NCBI GenBank assembly: GCA_003453735.1
Contig: DMNE01000183.1
Location: 164 to 21,424 of the forward strand
Reading direction: 5' to 3'
DNA: 21,261 nt
DNA from: Nitrospiraceae bacterium
GTDB lineage: Bacteria; Nitrospirota; Thermodesulfovibrionia; Thermodesulfovibrionales; UBA9159
A model generated the notes under the pieces. The model saw nothing but the letters and a program-made list of their open reading frames with translations, made no database searches and was not told the origin of the DNA. Of the stretch, positions 6,902 to 15,206 are shown one piece after another. Position 1 is the first letter of the stretch; each line of letters starts with the position of its first letter. Made by a program: the position numbers and the translations under genes.

Positions 6902-8715
6902 GTGTGATCCGATCGCTCCTGAGCCCGCCCTGTCTCAATTTGCTTTTTTCGATAGATTGCATGCTCGAGCTTCTTGAGTGCTTCTGAATCATCCGGGTTG
7001 AGTTGAAGAGCAATCTGATAGTGCTCTATGGCCTTGTCGAATAGGCCTTTATTAAGGTAGAGATTCGCTAAATTAAAATGCGCATCACTATAATCAGGAT
7101 TTAGTGTTAAAGCAATCTGATATTGTTCAATAGCTTTGTCGATTAATCCCTTAGATTTGTATGAATTGCCCAGATTGTTTCGTGCCTCGGCATAATCAGG
7201 CTTCAGTTTTATAGCGACCTGATATTGCTCCGTCGCTTTGTCGATTAAACCCTCTGAGCTGTATGCAAAGCCCAAATTATTGTGTGCTCTTGCATTTGAT
7301 GGAGCTTTCTTTACAACATCTTCCCACAACCTAGTCTTATTCTGCCAAATCTTATTTCTCGCGTAAGCACTACCAGCGAGAAATATAACTATTAAGATAC
7401 AGGCCGGTATAATTGCCTTGTCAAAATGTAACTTTTTTTCCGCCAATCTGTCTCTGCTAACGAACAAACCCGTTGTGATTGCAACAAATACCCCTACTGA
7501 CGGTAGATAAAGCCTATGCTCAAAGATTACGTCAACTATGGGAATGATACTTGACTCGACAGTCAGGGTAAGAAAAAACCACATAACGCCAAAAGAGACT
7601 AGCTCTAAAGGATAGTTGCCTTTCCTATCGTTATTTTTCGAACGATAAAGTAGATATAAGCCAATGGGAAAAATAGAGAGAAGAAAGAGCAAAGACAACA
7701 GCACCTCAGGTTCAAAGAATGAATGGTATAGATGATAGTCGTAGTCAAGATTTTGATTTAGGGGAAGACAGAGAAGTCTGATATATGTGACAATCACCCT
7801 GCATTGGGTAAAAAGGTAATCCAGCCTAGACATAGGTGTCATAACCCTCGTAACTTCACTAACATTTGCAATTACATCTCCGGTGGATTTGGTTGTCCCC
7901 AGGAGAGTCAGTGGAATGATCAGTAGTGTAAGAAGTATTGGAACCAGATAGATAATCCTTTTTATCTTCCCGCCGGTAAAGAACAGGAACTCATACAGAG
8001 TGACAGTGATAGGAAGGGTAAATGAAATTTCTTTAGTCTTCATTGCCAGCACGGCAGAGATGATCGAGATAGCATAAAACAAATAGCTCCTGACAGGTGA
8101 CATCGAGAGCCTTGACTCAACGTAACTCACAAGACAGAGCAGATAAAACATCGTTGCAAGGGATGCCAGTCTTTGAATGATGTAGGTCACCGCCTGTGTT
8201 TGGACAGGATGAGCTACAAAAAAAAGCGCTGAGAAAAGCGCTATGAGATTTGAACAGTGCTGAAGAGATCGTTGACGCAAGGATGGAGTTCTAAAGCTGA
8301 GCACGATGAGAACATACACAAGAAGTGCATTAGCAATGTGTATGAACAGGTTAAGGACGTGATAGCCAGTGACATTTTGACCGTTAAATCTATAGTTGAG
8401 AGCAAAGGTGAGATAGCCAATAAATCTACTTTTGAAGGCTGCATACAATGGGATATCTGCTGGATTTACAGGATTAGTAAGGTACCGCAAATCTTTAATG
8501 GCAGGGTTTTCAACAATGTTGGCAATATCATCGAAAAGAAAAGGCACATGAAATGTATTTGAGTAGGCGAGCGTGCCTACAGCTATAATTATCAAGAAAT
8601 GAATTGCTGGTTTATAGAGCAGCCCGGTTTTGGGGGAAGGGGGAAAGAGCCCTGCACTTTTACCATTAGCAGAAGTGATTTTTCGGTCTCTCTTTTTTTT
8701 CGAAGCCTTCCCCAT
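6868..8715 (-). CDS. Multi-spanning membrane protein with C-terminal TPR repeats (TMTC/protein O-mannosyltransferase-like)
   Basis: A 615-residue protein. A lysine-rich cytoplasmic N-terminus (GKASKKKRDRK) is followed by many hydrophobic segments and then at least three tetratricopeptide repeats in the last 130 residues (NNLGFAYSSEGLIDKATEQY, NNLGNSYKSKGLIDKAIEQY, FNLANLYLNKGLFDKAIEHY). The first extramembrane loop has FLFDDIANIVEN; an acidic pair there is characteristic of GT-C glycosyltransferases such as PMT and TMTC proteins, where it binds the lipid-linked sugar. The protein may therefore transfer a sugar from a polyprenyl phosphate to exported proteins, with the TPRs binding a partner; this is inference. 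ATG 8715 is preferred over TTG 8751, which lies inside the likely promoter. The last residues (about NQHLPQQ) are read antisense from the decayed propeller repeat. Confidence 0.8.
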   Translation of the reverse strand: MGKASKKKRDRKITSANGKSAGLFPPSPKTGLLYKPAIHFLIIIAVGTLAYSNTFHVPFLFDDIANIVENPAIKDLRYLTNPVNPADIPLYAAFKSRFIGYLTFALNYRFNGQNVTGYHVLNLFIHIANALLVYVLIVLSFRTPSLRQRSLQHCSNLIALFSALFFVAHPVQTQAVTYIIQRLASLATMFYLLCLVSYVESRLSMSPVRSYLFYAISIISAVLAMKTKEISFTLPITVTLYEFLFFTGGKIKRIIYLVPILLTLLIIPLTLLGTTKSTGDVIANVSEVTRVMTPMSRLDYLFTQCRVIVTYIRLLCLPLNQNLDYDYHLYHSFFEPEVLLSLLFLLSIFPIGLYLLYRSKNNDRKGNYPLELVSFGVMWFFLTLTVESSIIPIVDVIFEHRLYLPSVGVFVAITTGLFVSRDRLAEKKLHFDKAIIPACILIVIFLAGSAYARNKIWQNKTRLWEDVVKKAPSNARAHNNLGFAYSSEGLIDKATEQYQVAIKLKPDYAEARNNLGNSYKSKGLIDKAIEQYQIALTLNPDYSDAHFNLANLYLNKGLFDKAIEHYQIALQLNPDDSEALKKLEHAIYRKKQIETGRAQERSDHTGGLNQHLPQQ

Positions 8716-8723
8716 ATGTAAAT

Positions 8724-8751
8724 ATAATACAAACCTTCTTAATAAAGACAA
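8724..8751 (-). promoter_or_regulatory. Possible promoter placing the TPR gene on a leaderless or very short-leader transcript
   Basis: On the minus strand TTGTCT (8751-8746) and TATTAT (8729-8724) are 16 bases apart. The predicted start would fall at about 8717, within a few bases of ATG 8715. The only ribosome-binding-like sequence, AAGAAGG (8740-8734), lies about 18 bases from the ATG, too far to help. Confidence 0.35.
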
Positions 8752-9157
8752 TGGGGGATGGATTATCGCGAATAGTGGACCAGGATTCTGGTGAAGTTCA
8801 CTAGATTTCGATCTAACTATCTGATTATTAATACTATTGCCTTATCGCACAAAAATATAAAAAGGCGATAAAATCTTGATCACTCCATATATCTCAGGAA
8901 CGGAAAGAAGCCGTCCTCGCATCCTTTATAGTAAGGCTAAGAGCTTACTGCTGGACAATCACTTCAGGCAGCGCTTGGCACCGTCCAAAGGCTTCTTATG
9001 GCGTGAGATGTTTATTTATACTATCTATTTTTTGCAAACGTAACGTCAACACTATCCGAGAAATGATATTATAGAGGTATAGTGCATTATGGATATGCAC
9101 CATCTTTTGCATTGGATTTACTTTAAGGGGCTGGCGAGAGCCTTGAGGGAATTAAAT
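8752..9157. other. Divergent intergenic region
   Basis: AT-rich spacer between the divergent TPR and metallophosphoesterase genes. I find no convincing gene, terminator or paired promoter boxes for the rightward gene. The in-frame ATG at 9089 could extend that gene into this stretch. Confidence 0.45.
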
Positions 9158-10417
9158 ATGTCTCGGTTGTTTTTTTCAGTTGTATTTCTGTCTCTTATGT
9201 ATCTGGCCCAGCGCTTCTGGTTCATACGGGTATGGCGACTGACTGATTCCATAAGGCAACCAAAGCGGAAAATCCTGCTACGGGGGTTTTTGGCAACTGC
9301 TGTTGCACTGCTGTTGGCAACAATTCTCGATCCTTTTGGGCATTTCACAGGCCACTCGAGTCCAGGAAATTGGGTTTTTTCTGCATCCAAACTCTGGCTA
9401 TTAGCTTCTTCCTTCGGGTTCCTAGCGGTGCTGACGGTGGGGGCCGTCGGGTGGCTGTCGAGACTGCTTATGTATGCTGTGCCTTCTGCCAAAAGGGAGG
9501 GTTTTGATCCGGCTCGAAGAGCTTTTTTACGCTACGCCGTTTTTCTCTCTGGAAGCATCCCATTTATGGCCACTGCATATGGATTTGCTTCGGAGCGGTT
9601 CCGATACCATATTGAAAAAGTCGAGGTTCCCATTGCGAATTTGCCAAAGAATCTGGAGGGACTGCGAATTGTCCAATTGAGCGATATCCATATCGGTGAT
9701 TTCATGCCACGTCTGGAGGTCCGGCGCGCAGTCGAAATGGCCAATAAATTAAATGCTGATCTTGTTGTGGTCACTGGCGATTTCATCAGCAGAGATGATG
9801 ATCCGATCCAGGACTGCATTTCAGAGTTGAGCAGGTTGCGTGCGCCTTTGGGAATCTGGGGTTGTAACGGCAACCACGAAGTCTATACTGAAATGGAAGA
9901 TCGCTCGCAGAAGCTTTTTCAACAGTATGGGATGCGGTTGTTGCGTCAGGAGAGTGCTGAATTGCAGTGGCACGGGGGAAAAATCAACCTGATTGGGGTT
10001 GACTATCAAGGAGGCCGTAGATTTTCAGGCAAAGAGCGTCAGTTGCTTCACGGAACGGATTCTCTGATACGGAAGGACATTCCCAACATTCTGCTTTCAC
10101 ATAACCCGAATACCTTTTATAGGGCCGCTGAGTTAGGAATCGAGTTGAGCCTTGCCGGGCACACTCATGGCGGGCAAGTGGGTATCGAGATTGTGGATCA
10201 TCAGTGGAGCCCTGCACGCTTCGTAACGAAGTTTGTAGCGGGACCGTATTACCTACCGCTTGGCAATGATGCACACTCTGGGGAATATGGAGCCACTTCG
10301 CCTGGCCCGAAATCAGCCGCTTTGTATGTCAACAGAGGTCTGGGCACGTTCGGAATGCCAGTCCGACTTGGGGTTCCGCCGGAGATTACGTTGCTCACTT
10401 TACGCTCGGCCATTTGA
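9158..10417 (+). CDS. Membrane-anchored metallophosphoesterase (calcineurin-like, YkuE/YaeI type)
   Basis: A 419-residue protein. The N-terminal 125 residues hold about four hydrophobic helices, followed by RRAFLRY, a Tat-like twin-arginine motif commonly found internally in this family, and another hydrophobic segment. The phosphoesterase domain has the complete two-metal site: DIHIG (Asp176, His178), GDF (Asp208), GNHE (Asn239, His240), LSHNP and GHTHGG (His335, His337). It would hydrolyse a phosphoester, in relatives possibly a lipid such as a UDP-sugar lipid or phospholipid, on the outer face of the membrane; the substrate is not evident. ATG 9158 has GAGGGA seven bases upstream and sits just before the first helix. 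ATG 9089, with GAGGT ten bases upstream, is an alternative that adds 23 residues. It is monocistronic. Confidence 0.9.
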   Translation: MSRLFFSVVFLSLMYLAQRFWFIRVWRLTDSIRQPKRKILLRGFLATAVALLLATILDPFGHFTGHSSPGNWVFSASKLWLLASSFGFLAVLTVGAVGWLSRLLMYAVPSAKREGFDPARRAFLRYAVFLSGSIPFMATAYGFASERFRYHIEKVEVPIANLPKNLEGLRIVQLSDIHIGDFMPRLEVRRAVEMANKLNADLVVVTGDFISRDDDPIQDCISELSRLRAPLGIWGCNGNHEVYTEMEDRSQKLFQQYGMRLLRQESAELQWHGGKINLIGVDYQGGRRFSGKERQLLHGTDSLIRKDIPNILLSHNPNTFYRAAELGIELSLAGHTHGGQVGIEIVDHQWSPARFVTKFVAGPYYLPLGNDAHSGEYGATSPGPKSAALYVNRGLGTFGMPVRLGVPPEITLLTLRSAI

Positions 10418-11064
10418 CATGCTCGTATCCAGCCACCTCTGTGGGCTGGCTAGAGCCCTTCGAATACGACATTTATATAGTCAAGTTCTTCCTTGTTGGA
10501 ATAGGCCCAACATGCCTAATATGCCGAATTCGCAGGTGAGCCCTGCCATTGTGTCTTGCAAATCACTGATTGATTATGACTTCATAGAAATCGTTAATAG
10601 GACATTTATAAGCAGCCATAAATGCTATTGCTTTGCAGGCCACATGAGGAGCAGTGGTGGAGTCCAGCGCTCTCCCCTCCACCGACGAAGCAATAGGGGC
10701 GCTCTTTTGCTAGACTAACATCACCGATTAAATGCCTTAGTCCTCTGAGGGATCTGGAATTATCAACAATGTCGTCATGTGCACTTTGAGAGGGAGGTTC
10801 CTGGGGTAAGATTTGCCATGCTTTTGGGGATGGCACGCTAAGAGTTGAAGGGGAAAAACATGTCATTGACTCTGTCTGAGAAGTTGACAATAATGTAGGC
10901 AGGGACACAAAATTGATCGTTTGGCGGCGATCTTTAATCTCATAAACAATAAGCATATTGTGATGGCACAGCGATTGCTTAAGTTTAGATAGATTGGTAT
11001 GCAAGGGCTCATCCCCGGACGATGGCATTGTGGGTATCATCGATTAACAGAGGAGAAGAATAAA
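10418..11064. other. Long intergenic region before modA
   Basis: About 650 bases with no supported gene. It contains a perfect TTGACA (10884-10889) with only a weak AT-rich -10 after it, and an imperfect inverted repeat (AGCG, CCCCT at 10666-10678; AGGGG, CGCT at 10695-10703) followed by CTTTT. I do not recognise a Moco riboswitch or a palindromic ModE operator, although this is where one would be expected. Confidence 0.45.
10666..10708 (+). repeat. Imperfect inverted repeat with short T-run
   Basis: AGCG-ctct-CCCCT (10666-10678) can pair with AGGGG-CGCT (10695-10703), nine pairs with a 4-base bulge and a 16-base loop, followed by CTTTTG. It could be a weak terminator or part of a small RNA. 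It is 250 bases after the nearest upstream stop, so a role for the phosphoesterase gene is doubtful. Confidence 0.3.
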
Positions 11065-11841
11065 ATGGTAAGAAAATTATTTGCGCTGTCATTGGGACTT
11101 ATTTGGGCCTCGGGGATTTCGGTCGATATAGTTTCGGCCGAAAATCAAGGGGAAATAACCGTATCGGCCGCAATAAGCTTGAAGAATGCCTTCGAAGAGG
11201 TCGGAAAAATCTACGAGGCGAAGGGCGGCAGTGCCAAGGTCCTTTTCAATTTCGGCGCTTCTGGCGATCTGGCCCGCCAGATCGAAGGCGGCGCACCTGT
11301 GGATGTTTTCGCCTCCGCAGCGCAGAAAGACATGGACGACCTTGACAACAAAGGCGTGATCCTGCAAGGCAGCCGATTCAATTTTGCCGCCAACAGGGTT
11401 GTCTTAATCGTCCCCGTCGGATCAAAGATAGCAGCGGCATCTTTTGAAGGGCTTGCAGATAGAGAGGTCAAGAAGATAGCAATGGGGAATCCGAAGACGG
11501 TTCCGGCTGGGAGATATGCGGAAGAGGTCCTCGCATACTATAAGCTTCCGCCTTCCATTAAAGAGAAACTTGTCTTTGCCGAGAATGTCCGGCAGGTGTT
11601 GGACTATGTTGCTCGGGGCGAAGTGGACGCAGGGATTGTATACGCGACAGATGCATCAACCAGAGCGAAAGAAGTGAGAATTGTAGCGTCTGCTCCGGAG
11701 GAGAGCCATAAGCCTGTGGTTTATTCAATAGCGGTGTTGAAGGATGCCAAGAATGAAGTGGCTGCAAAGGCCTTCGTCGCTCTTGTTTTGTCCCCGGAGG
11801 GACAGAGGATACTTGAAAAGTATGGTTTTAGGAAACCTTAA
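11065..11841 (+). CDS. modA: Molybdate ABC transporter, periplasmic substrate-binding protein ModA
   Basis: A 258-residue solute-binding protein that captures molybdate (or tungstate) and delivers it to ModB. The signal peptide runs to about residue 26 (KLFALSLGLIWASG, cleavage near VSA-EN). The mature protein opens with ITVSAAISLKNAFEEVG and has FNFGASGDLARQI, the paired serine-bearing segments (SAAISL, GASGDL) that contact the oxyanion in ModA proteins, then VDVFASAAQKDM, NRVVLIVP and VDAGIVYATDA. The length is typical. ATG 11065 is set by AGGAG (11051-11055). modB begins two bases after the stop, so the three genes form a tight operon. Molybdate and tungstate selectivity cannot be separated by eye. 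Confidence 0.93.
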   Translation: MVRKLFALSLGLIWASGISVDIVSAENQGEITVSAAISLKNAFEEVGKIYEAKGGSAKVLFNFGASGDLARQIEGGAPVDVFASAAQKDMDDLDNKGVILQGSRFNFAANRVVLIVPVGSKIAAASFEGLADREVKKIAMGNPKTVPAGRYAEEVLAYYKLPPSIKEKLVFAENVRQVLDYVARGEVDAGIVYATDASTRAKEVRIVASAPEESHKPVVYSIAVLKDAKNEVAAKAFVALVLSPEGQRILEKYGFRKP

Positions 11842-11843
11842 CT

Positions 11844-12533
11844 ATGATAGGTTGGGCAACTGACGGCATGTATAATAGCACCCTTTTTTCGATGAGACTG
11901 TCTTTGCAGGTGGCAGCTGTGGCAACGATTTTTGTTGTCATTGTTGGAACGGGCATTGCCTATGCACTGGCTCGAAAAGAGTTCAAGGGAAGAGAACTGC
12001 TTGATGTGCTATTCACGCTCCCCCTCGTGCTTCCGCCTACCGTCACCGGATATTACCTTATCGTTGTTTTTGGCAGAAACGGGCTGATCGGAAAGACGAT
12101 ATATGAATGGACAGGCTTTACGATCATGTTCACATGGTATGCTGCTGCCCTTGCGTCCTTTGTTGTTGCTCTTCCGCTCATGATCAAGACAACGAGGGCT
12201 TCGATAGAATCGGTAGACAGGAACCTTGTTAATGCAGCTTATACGTTAGGACATGGGGAAGTGGAGACAGCGTTCAAGGTGATTCTCCCTCTTGCCAGGA
12301 AGGGTATCATTGCGGGTGCTGTGCTTTCATTTGCACGAGCAATGGGAGAGTTCGGAGCGACTCTCATGCTGGCAGGCAATATTCCTGGCAAGACAGACAC
12401 CATGCCGCTTGCTATCTATAGTCTTGCGAGCAGCGGCGAGTGGACACAAGCTCATACGATGGTTATCCTGCTCACGATCATGTCCGGTGTCTTTCTCTAT
12501 CTTGCTAACACATACTCGAAACGGAGCCTATAA
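11844..12533 (+). CDS. modB: Molybdate ABC transporter permease ModB
   Basis: A 229-residue inner-membrane permease forming the ModB2 channel. It has five or six hydrophobic helices, LPLVLPPTVTGYYLIVVFG early on, and the cytoplasmic coupling loop AAYTLGHGEVETAFKVILP (EAA-type), then RAMGEFGATLMLAGN, all characteristic of ModB. The length matches the family. ATG 11844 follows modA by two bases; ATG 11868 is a possible alternative. Its TAA overlaps the modC ATG by one base (TAATG), indicating translational coupling. Confidence 0.94.
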   Translation: MIGWATDGMYNSTLFSMRLSLQVAAVATIFVVIVGTGIAYALARKEFKGRELLDVLFTLPLVLPPTVTGYYLIVVFGRNGLIGKTIYEWTGFTIMFTWYAAALASFVVALPLMIKTTRASIESVDRNLVNAAYTLGHGEVETAFKVILPLARKGIIAGAVLSFARAMGEFGATLMLAGNIPGKTDTMPLAIYSLASSGEWTQAHTMVILLTIMSGVFLYLANTYSKRSL

Positions 12534-13249
12534 TGGGGCTTTCGGTCAGGCTGAAAAAGAAGGTTAATGGCTTTAGCCTTAATGTGGCTTGGGAAATCGG
12601 TGATGAGCTTGCGGTCCTCTTTGGCTATTCCGGATCGGGCAAATCCATGACTATGAAAATGATTACAGGCTTGATGAGCCCTGACGAGGGCATTGTTCGT
12701 TCTGATAGCAAGACCTACTTTGACAGCGCTGCCGGCATTGACACCCCACCACAGGCCCGCACATTCGGCTATGTCTTTCAGGATCTTGCCTTATTCCCTC
12801 ATATGACCGTTATGAAGAATATTCTTTTTGGTGCACCCGCTGTGCCGAAGCATGAAAAGCTCTCAAGGGCTCAAGAAATGATAGAGGCTTTTAAACTTAT
12901 CGGTCTTGAGAACCGCTATCCCTCTGAAATATCAGGAGGCCAGAAGCAAAGAGTTGCATTTGCAAGGGCCCTCATCCGTCATCCAGAGGTACTATTGCTT
13001 GACGAACCATTTTCATCACTTGACAATCCTCTTCGGATAGAGATGCGGCGTTTCCTTCAAGAGGTAAAAAAACGATTCAGCATCCCTGTAGTCCTCGTGA
13101 CCCATGATTTTGATGAAGCCGCTTTTCTTGCACAAAAGATCATAGTATACTCTCATGGAAATGTCGCTCAAGTCGGTTCATTGGAGCAGGTGATAGATCA
13201 ACCTGCAAGCCATGAGGTTCAGATGCTTGTCAACGTAAAGATGACTTAA
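12533..13249 (+). CDS. modC: Molybdate ABC transporter ATPase ModC, short form
   Basis: A 238-residue ATPase that powers ModB. The nucleotide-binding domain is complete: Walker A GYSGSGKS, Q-loop FQDLALFPHM, signature SGGQKQR, Walker B VLLLDEPFSSLD, and H-loop VTHDFDEA. The usual ModC is about 350 residues because of a C-terminal TOBE/Mop domain that binds oxyanion and regulates transport; this protein ends just after the ATPase domain (about residue 225) and lacks it. No Mop-like protein follows. The Walker A lysine-serine pair is followed by Met rather than Thr, a mild deviation. The gene closes the modABC operon; the next gene starts 150 bases later. Confidence 0.9.
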   Translation: MGLSVRLKKKVNGFSLNVAWEIGDELAVLFGYSGSGKSMTMKMITGLMSPDEGIVRSDSKTYFDSAAGIDTPPQARTFGYVFQDLALFPHMTVMKNILFGAPAVPKHEKLSRAQEMIEAFKLIGLENRYPSEISGGQKQRVAFARALIRHPEVLLLDEPFSSLDNPLRIEMRRFLQEVKKRFSIPVVLVTHDFDEAAFLAQKIIVYSHGNVAQVGSLEQVIDQPASHEVQMLVNVKMT

Positions 13250-13399
13250 ATATCAACGAAGTCTATTGCGTTACGCGGATGAGGGAAAGAGAATGAATAT
13301 TCCCTACCTTCGTGGCTTGCAGAGGAACCATTTTTATGGTAAACAGTATGATATAGAAAAGATATACCACAAAAATGCGAACATCGCATGGAGGCCATC

Positions 13400-14449
13400 A
13401 TGATTGTCACGGAAGTGAAAGAGAAAAAAACATGGCTTTTAACGTTGTTTGTGCTTTTGTTCGCGATCGCCGGTACTGCATTTGCCGCTGACGACGATGC
13501 CCTGATCAAAAGGGCGTTGCAGGTCCTTGGTCCTTTGCCGGCATCTATGCCTTCAGAAGAAAACCCGATAACGCCGGAAAAAGTAAGACTGGGGAAGATC
13601 CTCTTTTACGAACCGAGGATTTCCCTTGACGGAACGGTGAGTTGTTCCAAATGTCATCCCATCGCCCTGTACGCTGCCGACGGGCTGAGAAAGTCAGTCG
13701 GCCACAATTGTACAGAAAACCCGAGAAACGACCCCACTGTCTTTAATGCGGCAGGCCAGATCTCGGAGCACTGGATAGGAAACAGAACCAGTGTCGAAGA
13801 TCAGGCAAAACAGGCGGTCATAGGGCCGCCGTCCTTCGGAATGCCGTCTTACGAATCTGTCGAGAAAGTACTCCGTGCATATAAGCAATACGAACTCCTT
13901 TTTAAAGCCGCATTCCCTTTAGACAAGGAGCCGGCGACTATCGACAACTTTGCTAAGGCCATCGGCGCCTTCGAAAGGACACTGATCACCCCTGCCCCGC
14001 TGGATGCATTTCTCAAAGGCAATAAGGACGCATTGACGGCACAACAGAAAAGTGGACTGGGGACGTTTATTGACCGGGGATGCGTCGGGTGTCACTTCGG
14101 TCCTTTTATCGGCGGGCAGATGTACCAGAAGTTCGGCATTTTCGAACCTTATCAGAAATACACAAAGAGCGAAAAGGTGGATGAGGGAAGATTTGCCGTC
14201 ACGAAAAACGAGACCGACAGATATGTTTTCAAGGTGCCGGTGCTCAGGAACGTGGCAATGACATCTCCTTACTTCCATGACGGCTCGGTGGACAAACTGG
14301 AAGAGGCCGTCTGGATCATGGGTAAGATCCAGTTGGGCAAGGACCTTCCTAAGGAGCAGGTCCAGGACATCGTTGCATTCCTGCACGCATTGACGGGGAA
14401 GATTCCCGAAGACGCTATGACGGTTCCCCTATTGCCTTCACTTCAGTAG
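13400..14449 (+). CDS. Diheme cytochrome c peroxidase (CcpA/MauG family)
   Basis: A 349-residue periplasmic enzyme expected to reduce hydrogen peroxide with electrons from a small cytochrome. A signal peptide (TWLLTLFVLLFAIAGTAFA) precedes two c-type heme sites, CSKCH (82-86) and CVGCH (228-232). Typical features include RLGKILFYEPRIS, PRNDPTVFNAA, ATIDNFAKAIGAFERTL, the C-terminal SPYFHDGSV and IMGKIQLG, whose Met would be the distal ligand of the high-potential heme. Unusual points are GHNCTENPRN with an extra cysteine, and HWIGNRT in place of the usual W-D-G-R. ATG 13400 has GGAGG five bases upstream (13390-13394); ATG 13388 is less likely. It stands alone after modABC with a 150-base gap. 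Confidence 0.92.
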   Translation: MIVTEVKEKKTWLLTLFVLLFAIAGTAFAADDDALIKRALQVLGPLPASMPSEENPITPEKVRLGKILFYEPRISLDGTVSCSKCHPIALYAADGLRKSVGHNCTENPRNDPTVFNAAGQISEHWIGNRTSVEDQAKQAVIGPPSFGMPSYESVEKVLRAYKQYELLFKAAFPLDKEPATIDNFAKAIGAFERTLITPAPLDAFLKGNKDALTAQQKSGLGTFIDRGCVGCHFGPFIGGQMYQKFGIFEPYQKYTKSEKVDEGRFAVTKNETDRYVFKVPVLRNVAMTSPYFHDGSVDKLEEAVWIMGKIQLGKDLPKEQVQDIVAFLHALTGKIPEDAMTVPLLPSLQ

Positions 14450-14479
14450 TGTAAGGAATAGTTGTCCTTCTATTGCAAA

Positions 14480-14609
14480 TGTGCAGGGGAGTGCACACTC
14501 TTCGTCTTGTTCTGATCCTTCCTGAGGACAGAGTCATGACTGACATGCGTGTGTTTCCCTCCGGACATGGCGGGTGAGGCATCCGAGCACCCCATTGCCG
14601 GAGTGCTCG
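14480..14609. repeat. Two small hairpins in the convergent spacer
   Basis: TGTGCA/TGCACA (14480-14485 and 14492-14497, 6-base loop) and CGAGCAC/GTGCTCG (14584-14590 and 14603-14609, 12-base loop). They lie between the convergent peroxidase and GNAT genes, where terminators are expected, but neither has a T-run. Confidence 0.4.
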
Positions 14610-14688
14610 CCACGGGTAGGGCGGTTTCAGCAAATCAATATCTTTTCTTGTAAGGCTTCTTTTATGTGAATGTGGCGCCTATGAGTGT

Positions 14689-15186
14689 TCAACATTCTTT
14701 CAAGTCCATGGACATTACTCTTAAACCATCGGGGATATGCACATCTTCAAAACCGAGTCCTGTCCAGAACGATATGGATCCACGGTTATCTCCTTGAATC
14801 TTGAGTGTTATTTTCTCTATTAAGTGACATCGCCTAAGGGTTTGTGCAAGAATTTGGAACGCCCTGGTTCCGTAGCCCCTTCGCCTGTTATTTCTGTCAA
14901 ATATCACCAGGCTCACTTCGGCAGAGTTACCTGGGATTAAATTGTACAAGCCAATGAACCCTATCGGTTGTGAATCATATTCTATGCAATAGGCAGGAAT
15001 AAAGGTCTTTTTCATCCACCACCACACAAAAAACCATGATGACGCTATGGGTCTGCTCAGACCGTTTGCCTTCAGAATTGCCCCGTCATTTAATCCTCTG
15101 AGAATGAAAGGGCCGTCGGACATCCTCAGTAGTCTTAACCTCAAATTACCGTCTTCCATGTATCTCGGGATTTTAAGGAAAAGCAT
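14689..15186 (-). CDS. GNAT-family N-acetyltransferase (RimJ/RimL-like)
   Basis: A 165-residue acetyl-CoA-dependent acetyltransferase. The acetyl-CoA pyrophosphate loop is RRRGYGTRA (about 101-109, R/Q-x-x-G-x-G/A form), preceded by the strand AEVSLVIFD and followed by NRGSISFWTGLGFED, the usual NxxSxxxYxxxGF region with Trp in place of Tyr. The N-terminal NLRLRLLRMSD fits the RimJ/RimL-type subgroup. The substrate could be a protein N-terminus, a small amine or a sugar; it cannot be told. ATG 15186 has AGAGG six bases upstream; an internal ATG (15159) is an alternative. It lies 20 bases after the rhomboid gene and is likely its operon partner. Confidence 0.85.
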   Translation of the reverse strand: MLFLKIPRYMEDGNLRLRLLRMSDGPFILRGLNDGAILKANGLSRPIASSWFFVWWWMKKTFIPAYCIEYDSQPIGFIGLYNLIPGNSAEVSLVIFDRNNRRRGYGTRAFQILAQTLRRCHLIEKITLKIQGDNRGSISFWTGLGFEDVHIPDGLRVMSMDLKEC

Positions 15187-15206
15187 GAAACACCTCTGCG
15201 TCCATT

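Noticed and set aside
10443..10458. GGGCT/AGCCC hairpin after the metallophosphoesterase gene
   Set aside because: Five pairs and no T-run; too weak to call a terminator.
10606..11040. 144-codon minus-strand frame with VYEIKD slightly like a RelE toxin end
   Set aside because: Only a few residues match, the rest has unlikely composition, and there is no ribosome-binding site or antitoxin partner.
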